From NCBI GenBank assembly GCA_019649035.1, contig BMAT01006488.1, positions 370,388 through 410,741 on the forward strand: a stretch of DNA of 40,354 bases. Direction: 5' to 3'. Origin of the DNA: Elysia marginata. Lineage: Eukaryota > Mollusca > Gastropoda > Plakobranchidae. The translations under genes and the position numbers were made by a program. Below are positions 1 to 11,615 of the stretch, piece by piece. The notes below the pieces were generated by a model. It was given only the letters and a program-made list of their open reading frames with translations. It was not told the DNA's origin and ran no database searches. Each line of letters begins with the position of its first letter. Position 1 is the stretch's first letter.

Positions 1-72
1 TCTTTCTCTCTCTCACTCACTCTCTCTCTCCTTCCCCCTTTCTCCCTCTCTCGCTCTCTCTCTTTCTTCCCT
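1..72. repeat. CT-rich microsatellite at window edge
   Basis: Imperfect (CT)n, cut by the start of the window. Confidence 0.93.
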
Positions 73-1212
73 TGTCTATGTATTCACATAATTATATTGT
101 TTAATATAAACTAGATTTTCTGTCCCTTTTTCCTTTTAATTTTATAATGTCACTGCTTAATATTAGCATTAAATGAAATTAACTATTTAGTTGGGCCCAG
201 AGAAGTTTGTCTAACAGGACTCCACCTCTCGTCTTCTATGGGCTCTGCAGTCCGTGCCGATTTCTGGCTGAGGTCACGTTCATCGCTGGTCCGGGGATGC
301 GCAACATTTACAACAGTTCCAGATAGTTGTTTGGTTCCCATGGAAACCTCCTAGTTCTCTTGTTTTATTTTGATTTTGTTTTTGTAGTAACTACTTTAAG
401 TTAGGCGTCTTACAAGCTGACAGTGTTGTTCATAAGGAGACTGATCTTATTGATGTTCCAAATGGGAGCTGAATGTTCATCGTCTATCTTCAATTACTAA
501 TGTCACAAAAATCCTGAGTGGGACCTGAACCTGCATAGCCTCAATCACTCGTACAAATGAGACGTAAACGAGTGGACGTGTACACTAACGGGACACCCTA
601 ACACCATCGACTTTAGCAATAACTAACGTGCAGTCATGAGGTTGATACGGTACACTTAGCCTACCGGTACAACCTTTGTACGCTTCTTATTAGAACCCTT
701 TATGGTTTTTTTGTGTATGAGTGTGTGTTTTAGTTTGGAAACTTTGGCGCGGAAGCAGAAAATAAAGTTGGTTCTTATTTCACCACGATTGGTTGTTGAT
801 AAAATATTTTGATAAAATGATCAGCAAACATTGCCACATTTCAAAATGGAGAAGCAAAACAAATAATTAAAAGCCATGAAAACTAAACAAGAATGATTAT
901 AGAGACGTCTCACCAAATTTAATGCTAGGGGTATTGATTTTACTGTCACAGATTTTGTAGAAAATATTGACCATACGTTAACGCAATAAAATGAAAGTAA
1001 AGCGCGGTATTTACACAGCTCCGCATCCATAAAATAGGTTCCTCAACAGACTATTACTACCCAAAATACCTTCTGAATTCACCCAGTGGATCAGTTAAAA
1101 TACACACTCCAGCGTGTTGGCAAGATCTTTTGCTTTCGATAGCCGGACCTTCTTTCAATTCTGAGTGCGGAAAGAAAATAATTGTCTACAAGGCGTTTAT
1201 CAAGAAGTGAAG
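73..1212. other. No gene seen
   Basis: Mixed sequence. A GC-richer part at about 190-680 holds broken frames and a weak tRNA-like string on the minus strand (aggttcaggtccca near 510), suggesting worn repeats. Small ORFs here have no recognisable content. Confidence 0.5.
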
Positions 1213-1300
1213 GCCGGCCTGGCGAGTCATTGATTCAAACCCAGGCCTCTCTGTCGGAGGGCCGAGTGTCTATCAAAAGACAACTGCGCCACATTTTATC
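1213..1300 (-). repeat. tRNA-like SINE head (Pol III A and B boxes)
   Basis: On the minus strand, tggcgcagttg (1281-1291) fits the tRNA A-box and ggtttgaatc (1232-1241) is a near match to the B-box, spaced as in tRNA genes. The predicted acceptor arm does not pair, so this is not a working tRNA gene. A tRNA-derived SINE head is the simplest reading; no tail or target duplication was found. Confidence 0.5.
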
Positions 1301-2189
1301 TCTATTATTACACCTCGGGTAGTTAAGATGTTAGAACGTGTCTCTATATATCCCTATCACTAGTTTCGTTGTTTCAAAACTTGATATAAATCTATCTAGG
1401 AAAAAAACTTCAAAGAAGTCCTACAAAAAGGAGTTTACGACCTTTTTCCACGGCCAGTCCAAATTAGTGGCGCACTTAAATACTTTTGTCACGCAACTCC
1501 TTATGTCTGCTTTGAGTTGTTAAATGTACCGCTATTTGCTTTACAAAAAAAAATTACACCCATTTTGTACATCTAGAGACGACACAGACACAAAGTTAGA
1601 CGACGATTATTATGTAGATGTCCTTGAAAAAAATTAAGAATTTTTGGCGCTTTCACGACCCTTAAGCGTATAAAATTTGTTATTGGCCCGTGCAAATCTT
1701 TAAAGATATTGAAACTTCTCATTAACATTTTATGATCTGAAACAATCGATCGACATTTCTGGGATTCTTTGTAAGTTGGGGCCTACATCCAGAATGATTG
1801 ACTTTTAGCATATCGATAAGATTGAGTGGGCTAAAACTGATGGGTAGTGGGGGTGGGTAAGTATATTTGTTGTCACTTGCTAGGTGATCATGCTTAAACA
1901 AGCATTTGCAGACTCAATAGATTTGTCAAATTTGTTTAAACCGTTGCAAAATAATAAACTCTAATATGAAATATGCCATTGTAAAGGAAAGAAGTCACTT
2001 CATTCAAAACAAACAAAGAAAACAGAATCATTCGTTTGAGGATTCTATGATGCAAAAAGTTCTTTGTCATTTTTTCTAAAAGTCTAAGCCTCTTAGACAA
2101 GTTTTAAAAGATTCCAATAACCATTTTTTCCTAAGACTAACATTTTGTCTAAATTTTTAAGCATTATTTTCTCCTCAAACGTTAAATAT
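1301..2189. other. No gene seen
   Basis: AT-rich; nothing recognised apart from a short 7-bp inverted repeat (gtctaag/cttagac) near 2080-2100. Confidence 0.5.
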
Positions 2190-2530
2190 GATAAAATATC
2201 AACTTATCAAGACATACCAGGGCTGAACCAAGCCGCCACAACATACAAAATCAAAGAGAAACGTGATGGTTAGGCTCGATCCCACCAGTTCGTTAGCTCT
2301 TGGTGCGTTCAGGGACCGGAAATGACTCCGTAACGACGGAACTAACCGGAGACAAACCCAGAAATGCTGGGAATCGAAAATTTCGCTGCTAGGCGCTAAA
2401 TGATAATCTGACCGGAAATGGTGGGAGTGCGAACTTCCGGTGGGGATGGACTTCAAGGATAATCTTCTAAACAGGAAATGACGACAACAGACGAAAACAA
2501 AAATGTCCACTCTTGCCTTGACCACAAGAA
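2190..2530. other. GC-elevated segment with repeated CCGGAA motifs
   Basis: Locally GC-richer than its flanks. accggaaatg occurs at 2315-2324 and 2411-2420, acaggaaatg at 2471-2480, and the reverse motif acttccggt at about 2433-2441. CCGGAA is the core recognised by ETS-family factors, so a promoter-like element is possible, but no downstream gene was found. A piece of transposon is equally possible. Frames here are all broken. Confidence 0.3.
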
Positions 2531-4870
2531 GCTAAAAGTAGAAGATTAAATGGAATAGCGGAGGTAAATTCATGGTAGAAGCTTAACAAATAATAAACGA
2601 CATTTACCCTTAAAACTTAGGCCTAACCACAAAAAGCCTTTTGTTTAACCTTAACTATGCGTGAAAGTAGATTCAAAGTTAATTCGGCCGAGAAAAAAAA
2701 AGATTGAGAGTTGTTTACAGATTAGATGTACAAGTATTGAAAATAGGTCTATTATAAGCAAAGCAATCAAACTATAAGCAAAAAAATTGAGTGTTAGCCT
2801 CTGTTTGATCCAGCTCTTATATAGATCTGATTTCTTAAAATACTGGTCTTGTTAAAGGTCTATAGAGATAGTCATAGCAAAGTCCTCAAGTATATCTAAT
2901 TCTTTGGTCATAGTCGTCTTGGATAAAGTGTAAGTTTTATTAATTGTACTAACGATGTAGTATAATTAAAAGTTGATGATTATCCGATCAAATTTTTATT
3001 CTGCGCGTGACAGAAGAACATGAAAATAAGAAAATCGCGCGCGGAGGAAATTAAAAACAAAAACGTTTTCTGTAGCGTGACTCTAACTTGTTACCGAGTC
3101 TAAGACTGTTACTAGAGATAGACAGTATTAGATTAGATATCTGATGTTATCAGCAAAAAAAGGCAAGGAAGAAGGCACAAACACACAGGTGATAATTATT
3201 ATATGATGAGAGAAAACGAGATAAACAAAGAGAAATTTGAATAGGCCTAGAGCCTGACGGACAAATATGCAAATGACTATAAAGTATAATAAAAACATGC
3301 CAGTCAAAAGAAAAAAAAACAACTAAAGGAATACCGACCAGTACAAGTACAGATCAGCAACAGTTTTGTGTCATTAGAGTCGTTTTATTGGATAAATAGC
3401 TTATTTTCTGACGAAAAGTGAAAAATAGACAGGAAGACGGAAAGCCCTAATGAAACATAACCACGATAATGTTTCATTTATTGCTTCTTGCTACACAAAG
3501 ATAGACTCGATTGCGTTCAGAAGAAATTCTAAACAAGCTGTTTTTCATTATAGTGCTCGCGGGGGAAAATAATCCGATTTCGTTGTCTCAGATGTTACGC
3601 TGGCTAGGACGGACGTAACTTCCACGCCGTGAGAAAAATGAGAGACAAAAATAAAGTAGAGACCAATCAGTTACTTCCCTTGAGTGACAAATGAGGTTTG
3701 CAATAAAGCGCGTTTCTTAAGGTGATTGGGTTGTAGCGACTGAAAGGAAAGACAAACAAGATTGGATTCTGACCCCTGGAGACACCCAAGGACTGTAAAT
3801 CCCTCACGTGTTTTGTCTGGAACACTTTTAGTTGAATGTCTTCTGGGACAACCGTTGGATGAATACCGAAAGTAGCGAGAGGTTAAGCAGCTGGGCAGCT
3901 GATTGCCTAGTTAAGTAGACACTGGGCTCGACAAATTACACTGGTTGCAGACCCATCCGCTCCCCACTCCCTCCCCCCCCCAAAAAAAAAAAAGCCACCA
4001 CAATGTTTTGGAGCTGTTGTTTCTTGTTTTTTTCCTATTGCTTGTGTTGCTTGTTTTGAATATCTGAGACAACAATCGTTATTGTTTCCGAGTTCTTGTA
4101 TTCTTAGTCTAGACTTTGACATTTCTAAATTGGAGTCCTTTCGTGCTTCCCCACAGAAAATAGAACTGGTCTTCATAATCATATAAATGAGGTAAAAACG
4201 TATATTTTATGTAGGCCCTATTATAATTAGACATTGGTTAATTTTTTAATCTAAAATTAGCTCTACCTCTATTAACAATGAATGTAGCTTTCTCTACCTT
4301 TCAAATTTAAAACAGAATGAGCTGATTTTCTTTCGGATGAATGCACAAAAAACCTTTATGTTGACTACAAAAATTTTGGAGTGTAGTTGATGGTATCAAG
4401 TGACAGCTGATGAAGTTTGAAAGCCATTGCTCAGATTTGTTTTCTGAGATATAAAACTCGTTACAATCTGAAATAGTTTACTAGAATATCTTTTATGTAT
4501 TTTTATCTACTTTAAACTTCTGAGTTGATTGGTCGATTACATAAACAAGAAAGTAAAAATATAATACTTACTTCAAAATTTGTGAAAAGACCTGACATGA
4601 CACGACTGCTCTTACATAACAGAGGAAGACAAGGTCTGGAGAAAAGAAAATCAACCCTTTGGAATAATTTTTAGGCCGATAACTTATATGTGACTAAGAA
4701 TACGTCGACACATCGATTTCTTACAGGTTTGGTTTGTCCTTTTTATCAATGTCCCCTTTGTGCAATTTATAACAATTATGATATCTTAGTGGAAGAAAAA
4801 TCAGATTTATTTATTTTCTCATCGACTTGCATAAGAAATGCCAAGTACAAAAAAGTTGTAAAACTTATAT
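2531..4870. other. No gene seen
   Basis: AT-rich with scattered purine runs and a short C/A tract at about 3970. Short ORFs lack family features. A GC-richer patch near 3560-3640 is unidentified. Confidence 0.5.
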
Positions 4871-4935
4871 TGAAAGAGAGAGAGAGAAAGAGACGGACAG
4901 ACAGAGAGAGAAAGAGAAAGAAAGAGAGGGAGTAC
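4871..4935. repeat. GA-rich simple repeat
   Basis: (GA)n with gacggacaga interruptions; frames on both strands are low-complexity Arg/Glu/Lys or Leu/Ser. Confidence 0.93.
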
Positions 4936-5100
4936 AAAGAGTAATTAAAATAATGGAAGATAGAAAGGATATGGAGAGACAAAGGGATGCAGGGAGAAAT
5001 CCAAAGAGATAATTCATGGAAAAAGGGGTAGTAATAATAAGATTAGTTTATCCTCACATCATTATCCTGAAGATTTTTTTTACTCAGAACCTAGAGTGCA

Positions 5101-5577
5101 TTGAAAGAGTGTTCTACTATGGATTTATCCCCCCGTATCTCCTCAAACTTTCTAATGCCCATCACTGATCTAATCAATTCTCCCGTGAAATCAATCCAGC
5201 CGACTTTAGCGTGGGCACTAAGTTCTTTTTTGTCAGCCGTTCCAGTTTCCTCTGACATTCCAGTGTCTCTTCTCTCTCAAGTCTTGACCAACATGGGCAT
5301 TAATTCGATCAGCACCCCGACTTCGATCCAGCAAGCCAGTCAGAATAGCGGCAGTTCTTTCCCCTGTTAAGCTGACTATGTGGCAAGGGAGAGAATAGCC
5401 CCGAGCAAACTAGAAGAGCACTTTGTCAGATGTAGGCGGAGCGTCTCTGGTCAATTCTTGGAATCAGTTGAGACTACAACTAAATATATCCACGATACCG
5501 CAAAAAGTGTAAGAAAACAGTCACTTATTTTAGCAATGAATGGCCTCAGGCATTGTACTAGTACTGAAGTGTGACGT
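5101..5577. other. Unidentified GC-elevated, partly open segment
   Basis: Two consecutive plus frames (5101-5370 and 5380-5574) are open and the base composition rises here. The second reads ARERIAPSKLEEHFVRC, which faintly recalls the BED-finger/PSKL region at the N-terminus of ZBED/hAT transposases. The minus strand also has a fairly open stretch (KVGWIDFTGELIRSVMG...). I do not recognise either with confidence. A decayed transposon or processed-gene fragment is likeliest. There is no good start context and no splice evidence. Confidence 0.25.
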
Positions 5578-5962
5578 TAATTAGAATTTCCTGGTGTAGA
5601 AAAATCAGTTATTTGTTTCCCTCACACCCCCTCCCAAGATTGATGATTGTTCTGGCTTTAGTTTTATTTTTACCCTTCTAACCGTCTAGATCTATATCCA
5701 TCCAATTTTTTATTGATATTATTATAGCCAACTTGCCCCTCACTTTATCTCTATCTCTCTCTTATGTTAATAGATTTCAAATTTTCTTGTCTTAATGAAT
5801 GTGTAAACAATTGTCATTATCCTTCGTACGGTACTATTTTAATGATATTGTGATTTTGTACAAGGACAAAACACACAAGTTACATTAAATGTGACTGCGT
5901 ATGCGCTGTGGAGAGGGACTCGTTGTTTCGGGTGGTAGAGGGTGTCTGGAGAGATGCTCTAA

Positions 5963-5995
5963 TATATAATGTATAATGTATAATGCATAATGTAT
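5963..5995. repeat. TATAATG heptamer tandem repeat
   Basis: About four and a half copies of TATAATG, one varied to CATAATG. Confidence 0.9.
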
Positions 5996-6337
5996 ACAAC
6001 GATTGAATAGATACAAACTAGTGCAGGATGTGCGAGATGATTATCAGGTGTGGTGGCCTGGAAATGGAATGGGTGTTTGTTTTTTTCCAGAAACTGGTAA
6101 GAGATTTTGTCATTTTTCCCCTCTGGCCTTTCTGAACATACAATAATGTATTGCCTACCCACCTGCAAAATGGGTACCCAGCTACAGGCAATTCTTGAAT
6201 TTGTGATTAGCGCTTACAGCACCCTTCATATGGGTTTAAAGTGGCCTTCAAATGAACTAGTCTGCTGGGGCATTAGTGGCGCTGCTCTCAAAGCGACACA
6301 GTTACGCTGAGTAACGAAGCCAAATTTCCCGATAAAA

Positions 6338-6376
6338 TAAAATAAAACAAATGAAATAAATAAAATAAAAAAATAA
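6338..6376. repeat. AAATA-rich simple repeat
   Basis: Imperfect (AAATA)n, about 40 bp. Confidence 0.85.
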
Positions 6377-6652
6377 TGAAATGCACACATTAGTTTCGCT
6401 CGGAAAGACACCGCAAGATCATAAAAATTCAGAACTAAGAAAGATAAAACTCGTAGGCACGCATCTTTACGGGCCTTGCGTTTGTAGAGTAGCACAGTTT
6501 ATCGCTAACTTTGATACCAATATGTAGCACAACATCTTATGATGAAAGGAGAACGAGCAAATTATGCAGAAGTTTCGCAAGATGAAGCCGTGCCTGTTTC
6601 GGTATCTTGAATTGCGTAGGGTTAGGACCTAAGTTGATGTGATCTTCAATGA

Positions 6653-6725
6653 CGATCCGCAATCACTTTCTGATGAAATTACTATGGGCCATATAGTAAT
6701 TTCATCAGAAAGTGATTGCGGATCG
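6653..6725. repeat. Perfect 33-bp inverted repeat with 7-nt loop
   Basis: Positions 6653-6685 are the exact reverse complement of 6693-6725, separated by gggccat (6686-6692). The arms begin cgatccgcaatcactttctg. The pairing stops sharply at both outer ends. As RNA from either strand it would form a 73-nt hairpin of pre-miRNA size, though without the mismatches usual in miRNA precursors. It could also be a small foldback element or an assembly artefact. Confidence 0.9.
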
Positions 6726-8659
6726 CCATAATGGCGCCTAATACAGTGTTTGTGAAACATTGGACATTATAATGAGGAAAAAGATCGGGGAGGTGAAATG
6801 ATATAACCATAAACGTGAATTATAATTAATTTGCTATTTAGATAATAAACCCTAAAAGTTGATTGAAAAGTTCATTGTGCTATTTAGATCTATAATAAAC
6901 CCTAAAAGTTCATCATGGTGATAACTTAAGTTGAATCGTAATTTTGCAATTTTGTTCAATTACGGTGCTGATGAGAGCAAGTCTAGTATTATAGAGGATT
7001 TGGTAGGTTGTGCGGGAAACTGAAGGTTAGGCAGGGTTTCTTACTAAAGTTGTTTTCTAGTAATTGCTTTAATTACAAATAAAGGCAGAGTAAAAGATTG
7101 AAACTCCTTAGGCAACTAAAAGCTTTGATACTGCCGCTAAACATAGCTGTGGGTAAAGACATCTTTTATAGCCTTAAACCATAGACTCGCAAAATATTCA
7201 TTGCCCTCTCCCCATGTCAGTCTACTGTCTTATTCTTACAAACAATACTGTCTTTCATTTTGAAATTTCAGATTAATGGAGAAAATACAAACTGCTGATC
7301 CGATATTTTCCATTTCCTGAAACAAAAAGTATTATATCAATAAAATGGTTTGTTCTGAAATCTCCTCGTCTTCCGACTATCTAACATTTTTATTCTGGGA
7401 AAAGGTTCATATAGCACGGTACAATACTGCGGTACACCAATAATCTCTCTCTATATTCAGACCTACACTGAGTGATCATTATCTCTCACAGAGAAACTCA
7501 TTACGTTTGTAAATCGTATTCATGACCAGCAGGCGAGGTTCTTATTCTCATGTAAATGTTCAGGGTAACTGCTAGAGTTGGTACACGGAGGAGAAATATG
7601 GAGATGTCTATCTTTATCATTACCATCTCAGTTCACAGTCTCTCTGGTCAACCTGCGCTAAAAAGGAGGGGTTGGGGAGGAGGAGGAGAAGTTGGGGGAG
7701 GGGATGGAACCCAAACCCTAATTTCGAAAAAAAAATGACAGTAAAGTCATGAAACTGCACACAAATGATCCTTGAGTGAAGGAGATTCTGAATATTTTGC
7801 CAAAAAGATTTTTTCAAATGGTTGCTATGGCAACGGCAGCGTTCTCGGATTTTTTTTTAATAACATCTAAAGCTCAGAACCTTTCCACCAGATTTACCCC
7901 AAAATTGTTTCATACATTCTTTAGAGCTTTCTCTACAACTGATCAGAGCCCTTTTGTGGATAGATGTCATATAATTGAAATAAAAATTGAAAAGCTACAT
8001 TGAAAATTTCAGACATTTTTCACTGTTCATGAGCTTCAAATTATTAATACAAGCAATATCCACAAAAAGCCTAGGACCATTTATAAAACACATGCACCTG
8101 AACACCTGGACCAAATCTTGTCCAGCAACAAAGTTTTAGCGACAAATTTGCATAAAAATTCCTTTCCTCCTTTTCATTTAGCCTCTCAGAAAAGAATACT
8201 ACTATGGGATCGTTCAAAATAAAAAAAAACTGGTATCCAGACCCAAAATCGGTTCCGATGGGTGTCGCTCTTCCCCCACCCCACCCCCTTCTTTTACAGA
8301 ACAGTTAATGGCGTTGCCTCGGTTTAGAATACAGGAAAAGGTAAAATTTTCGTTGTAAAAATAAAGGGATGTTTGGAGTTGTGAAGATAGTGGCATAAAT
8401 CCACACAAAAAAAAGTTAAATTCACATTATTTTATAGAATATCGCCTTTTACCTCTTCTTACATTCCTTCTATGTGTGAATCTTTCTATGGACATCTGAG
8501 CGTAATTTTTTTTTATAATGCTTCTGGCTGTTAATTGTAAGTCTAGAATTTAAAAAAAAAACATTTTTTAAAATTTGAACAAACGTTTTTCTGTTTCCAT
8601 CTCTCTCTATATATAATAAGGACATTTCCGTCTTTTGATTTCAAATCTATAACTAAGAA

Positions 8660-8660
<1 letters not shown>
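6726..8660. other. No gene seen
   Basis: AT-rich. Holds the 46-bp duplication at 6832-6911, a purine-rich patch near 7660-7705 and several poly-A/T runs. No coding signal. Confidence 0.5.
6832..6911. repeat. Short direct duplication
   Basis: tgctatttagat ... ataaaccctaaaagtt occurs at 6832-6861 and again from 6878 to 6911, the second copy carrying 4 extra bases. This is a small local tandem duplication with a 46-bp offset. Confidence 0.9.
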
Positions 8661-8691
<31 letters not shown>

Positions 8692-8704
8692 ATCTATCTA
8701 TCTA

Positions 8705-8745
<41 letters not shown>

Positions 8746-8762
8746 AACTTTCTATCTATCTA
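8661..8762. repeat. TC / TATC compound microsatellite
   Basis: (TC)n, then (TATC)n, then (TC)n, ending immediately before the foldback element at 8766. Confidence 0.97.
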
Positions 8763-8765
8763 GTA

Positions 8766-8909
8766 CTGGAAATTTACTAATATTTTTGGCCTGCTACACT
8801 AAGACTGAAACGAATTGAAACCACTTACATAACTGAAGAGTGCGCCCCGGGCAGGAGGCATAATTATGAAGCATAGTGTAGCAGGCCAAAAATGCAAGTA
8901 AATTCTCAG
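8766..8909. mobile_element. 144-bp foldback / MITE-like element
   Basis: The termini are 35-nt inverted repeats: 8766-8800 and 8875-8909 match at 30 of 35 positions, including an unbroken run of tttttggcctgctacact. The 74-bp centre is slightly GC-richer (gcgccccgggcagg). No target-site duplication is clear. It sits directly against a TC/TATC microsatellite on its left. No coding capacity. Confidence 0.65.
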
Positions 8910-8982
8910 CATTAGATAATAGCCTCGAGTTATTGAAAACGTTGAGTACTTTTATTATAAGTACTTATGCACTTTCAAACGT

Positions 8983-9041
8983 ATCTATCTACCAATCTAT
9001 CTACCTATTAATCGATCTATCTATCTATCTTTCTGTCTAAT
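8983..9041. repeat. TATC microsatellite, short
   Basis: Degenerate (TATC)n. Its 5' flank (8941-8985) resembles the flank of the larger array at 9602-9646. Confidence 0.9.
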
Positions 9042-9245
9042 TGTCATATTTAACTTTATTTTGTCAACTTCAAAACAAGTCATAACCAAAAATGTCCGTC
9101 TGAAGAACTTAGCCAGGACGCCGACCAGGCTGAATGGCTAAATGAAACATTTGTAACGGAAAGGACTGTCAAATATAAGTTAACGTTCCAATTTGTATAA
9201 TTCGCTCCATCCATCGAGCTCTCTTTACCACTGAACTGCAAACTA
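9042..9245. other. Spacer between TATC arrays
   Basis: Unique-looking AT-rich sequence with a slightly GC-richer centre near 9110-9140. No gene, promoter or named repeat seen. Confidence 0.5.
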
Positions 9246-9367
9246 ATCTATCTATCTATCTATCTATCTATTATCTATCTATCCATCTATCTAATCATCT
9301 ATCTATATGTCTATTTATTTGCATATCTATCTATCTGTCGGTCTATCTATCTATCTATCTATCTAGC
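9246..9367. repeat. TATC microsatellite
   Basis: Interrupted (TATC)n of about 120 bp between the neighbouring arrays at 8983 and 9641. Confidence 0.95.
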
Positions 9368-9640
9368 TAATTTGTGTGTGAGTTAAGTTATATTATTTTT
9401 GTTTTGGCCGCACACGCTTCAGGCAAGTATTTCGTTTTTATTAGTTCCTGATTTTTGTCATGCTGTCCAAATAAACAAAAAGAAATTATTTTCCCATATG
9501 GTATGCACCCGAGACACTGCACAAGAAATATTTCTTTAGGAAGATCAAAATAATATAAGTAAAGTCATAATGATAGATTATAGCTGCGTTTCATTTATAA
9601 CCTTGAGCACTTTTTTATATTGTGTACTTATGCGGATTAC

Positions 9641-9652
9641 ACGTATCTATCC

Positions 9653-9693
<41 letters not shown>

Positions 9694-9984
9694 CCTATTC
9701 ATCTATCTATCTGTCTGTCTGTCTGTCTATCTATCTTTCTATATATCTGTCTATTTATCCACCTACCTATCTGTCTATCTATTTATCTATATATTATCTC
9801 TTTATCTATATTTTTATCTCTCTCTCTATCTATCGGTCTAATTTATCTATCCATCTATCTAATTTATCTATCTATCTATCTATCTACCTTTCTATTTATT
9901 TATCTAAGCTTATATTCTATCTCTTTATCTATCTATCTATATATCTATCTATCTATCTATCTACCTATCTGCATATCTGTCTGT
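9641..9984. repeat. TATC microsatellite, long and interrupted
   Basis: About 340 bp of (TATC)n with tgtc, ttta and tacc interruptions. A long 'ORF' of YLSI repeats through it is an artefact. Confidence 0.97.
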
Positions 9985-10444
9985 TATGCCAGAGTGTCAC
10001 CACTTTACTTATATATCTGACTGCCATGTATCTTTCTGCCTACCCTTGTGTCTGTTATGGTGTGGGTGTGTGTACGTCTCTGTCTGTGTATCTTTATACC
10101 TGCAAATCAACTTATCCAAAAATCTAAATAGTAAGGCTTAATTAACTTCAGAAATTGAAAATCGAGAAAAAATGTATCAGGACATCATGACGGTGATGCT
10201 ATGATAATCAACTTTCTCTTCAAAAACTTGCGACATGCACACGCTGGTCGTAAGCGTGTAGAGAATTAATTTAATTTATATTATTCCACAGGCTCGGTAT
10301 TTTACCAAAGCAATGAAAACGATACTTCGTTCTTATTGATTTTCCTACTAATAAATTTGATGCTGGATCATTTCCATCCTAGTCAGATTCTCTTTTGTTT
10401 CCCTCTTTTCTGTACTAATTAAGGGAATAATAAGCCCATCTCAC
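9985..10444. other. No gene seen
   Basis: Unique-looking DNA after the TATC array, including a short TGTGTGTG/TCTGTCTG tract near 10060-10090. Confidence 0.5.
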
Positions 10445-10580
10445 GGTGCTAGAGATTCGCCCTACAGGCCGTACATCCACTTTGTAAAACGAGACGGTTT
10501 GCCTCGAAGCTTGGTATTGATTACTTCCCCTGTCTTTGATCTTCCATTTGGTGTAGTTACAGCGATACCATTGCCAGAAT
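10445..10580 (-). other. Possible lone internal exon
   Basis: On the minus strand, a strong acceptor (ctaattttctctttag) precedes position 10580 and a donor gtgag follows position 10445, enclosing 136 nt that are GC-richer than the flanks. One frame is fully open (FWQWYRCNYTKWKIKDRG...); another (SGNGIAVTTPNGRSKTGEVI...) is open until a TAG just before the donor. The plus strand is also open here. No partner exon was found within the window, so this may be a fragment of a gene extending outside, an exon relic or coincidence. Confidence 0.22.
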
Positions 10581-10951
10581 CTAAAGAGAAAATTAGTTTT
10601 TTGCTTCTGTTTCATACAATGAAGCGGATGTGGTGAAACATGGTGATGAAACCTTTTTTACAGTCCAAAGAAATTATGTTTTTTTTCTTTTTTCTAAAAA
10701 GATTTAAGAAATAATACAATATAAGAAACTAGCTTAAAAGTGCACAACACTGTACTCTTAGTGTAATGTGTAATCCTAAGATGTCAGAATCAACAAATGG
10801 CTATATAAATCATATAAAAAGTTTTATTTTTTTAGATAGCGTTAATTAAAACAAGTAAGCTGTCGGCTTCACGCCTTTGTCAGACAAAAAAAGTATAAGA
10901 CAGTTATGTAAATAGGCACACCACTTACAATAAAAGAAAAACTGTAGCGTT

Positions 10952-10954
10952 ATA

Positions 10955-10996
<42 letters not shown>

Positions 10997-11007
10997 GTTG
11001 TTATTAA

Positions 11008-11100
<93 letters not shown>

Positions 11101-11167
11101 TGTCGTTGTTGGTGGTGGTGTTATTATTATTTAGTATTTTTGTTGTTGCTTTTATTATTATTATTAC

Positions 11168-11209
<42 letters not shown>

Positions 11210-11236
11210 TATTATTATTACTATTATTACTATTAT
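10952..11236. repeat. ATT microsatellite
   Basis: About 285 bp of (ATT)n with a central gtcgttgttggtggtggt interruption. The 103-residue Leu/Ile frame is a repeat artefact. Confidence 0.97.
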
Positions 11237-11615
11237 AAAAAACGCAGAATATATGAAATCAAAATTGAATTTAAAGTATTTAGATGGTATTTATACTTCA
11301 ATTTAATTTGTGATCTATACATCAATTTTGGACCAGTTTTGTCATAAATCTGCTACATATAAGTTTGATAAAATTAGATGTAAGATATTATATTTATTTA
11401 TCATATTCTTTCTGCACAGATTGCGTCAAAAAGTCCAGAATACGCGTGAACATAAATATAAAATCATGGTATACTATCATACAAATTTGCGATTGAATCT
11501 TAATAAAATAATAGAATTCGGAGCTTGAATGAAATCATCACTGTTGATATTCGAATCTGACCACGCAAGAAAAAACTTAGACACTATTAAACTGTCACAC
11601 CTATCTTGTCAGCTA

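Larger units (their letters stand above)
5578..6652. other. No gene seen
   Basis: Contains only the TATAATG and AAATA repeats listed separately. The 60-90 codon frames at 5959-6495 overlap on both strands and carry no recognisable motif. Confidence 0.5.

Noticed and set aside
500-600. tRNA-like string on the minus strand
   Set aside because: Only a B-box resemblance; the A-box is not convincing.
9570-10127. 185-codon frame rich in YLSI repeats
   Set aside because: Translation of a TATC microsatellite; the other frames of the same array are equally open.
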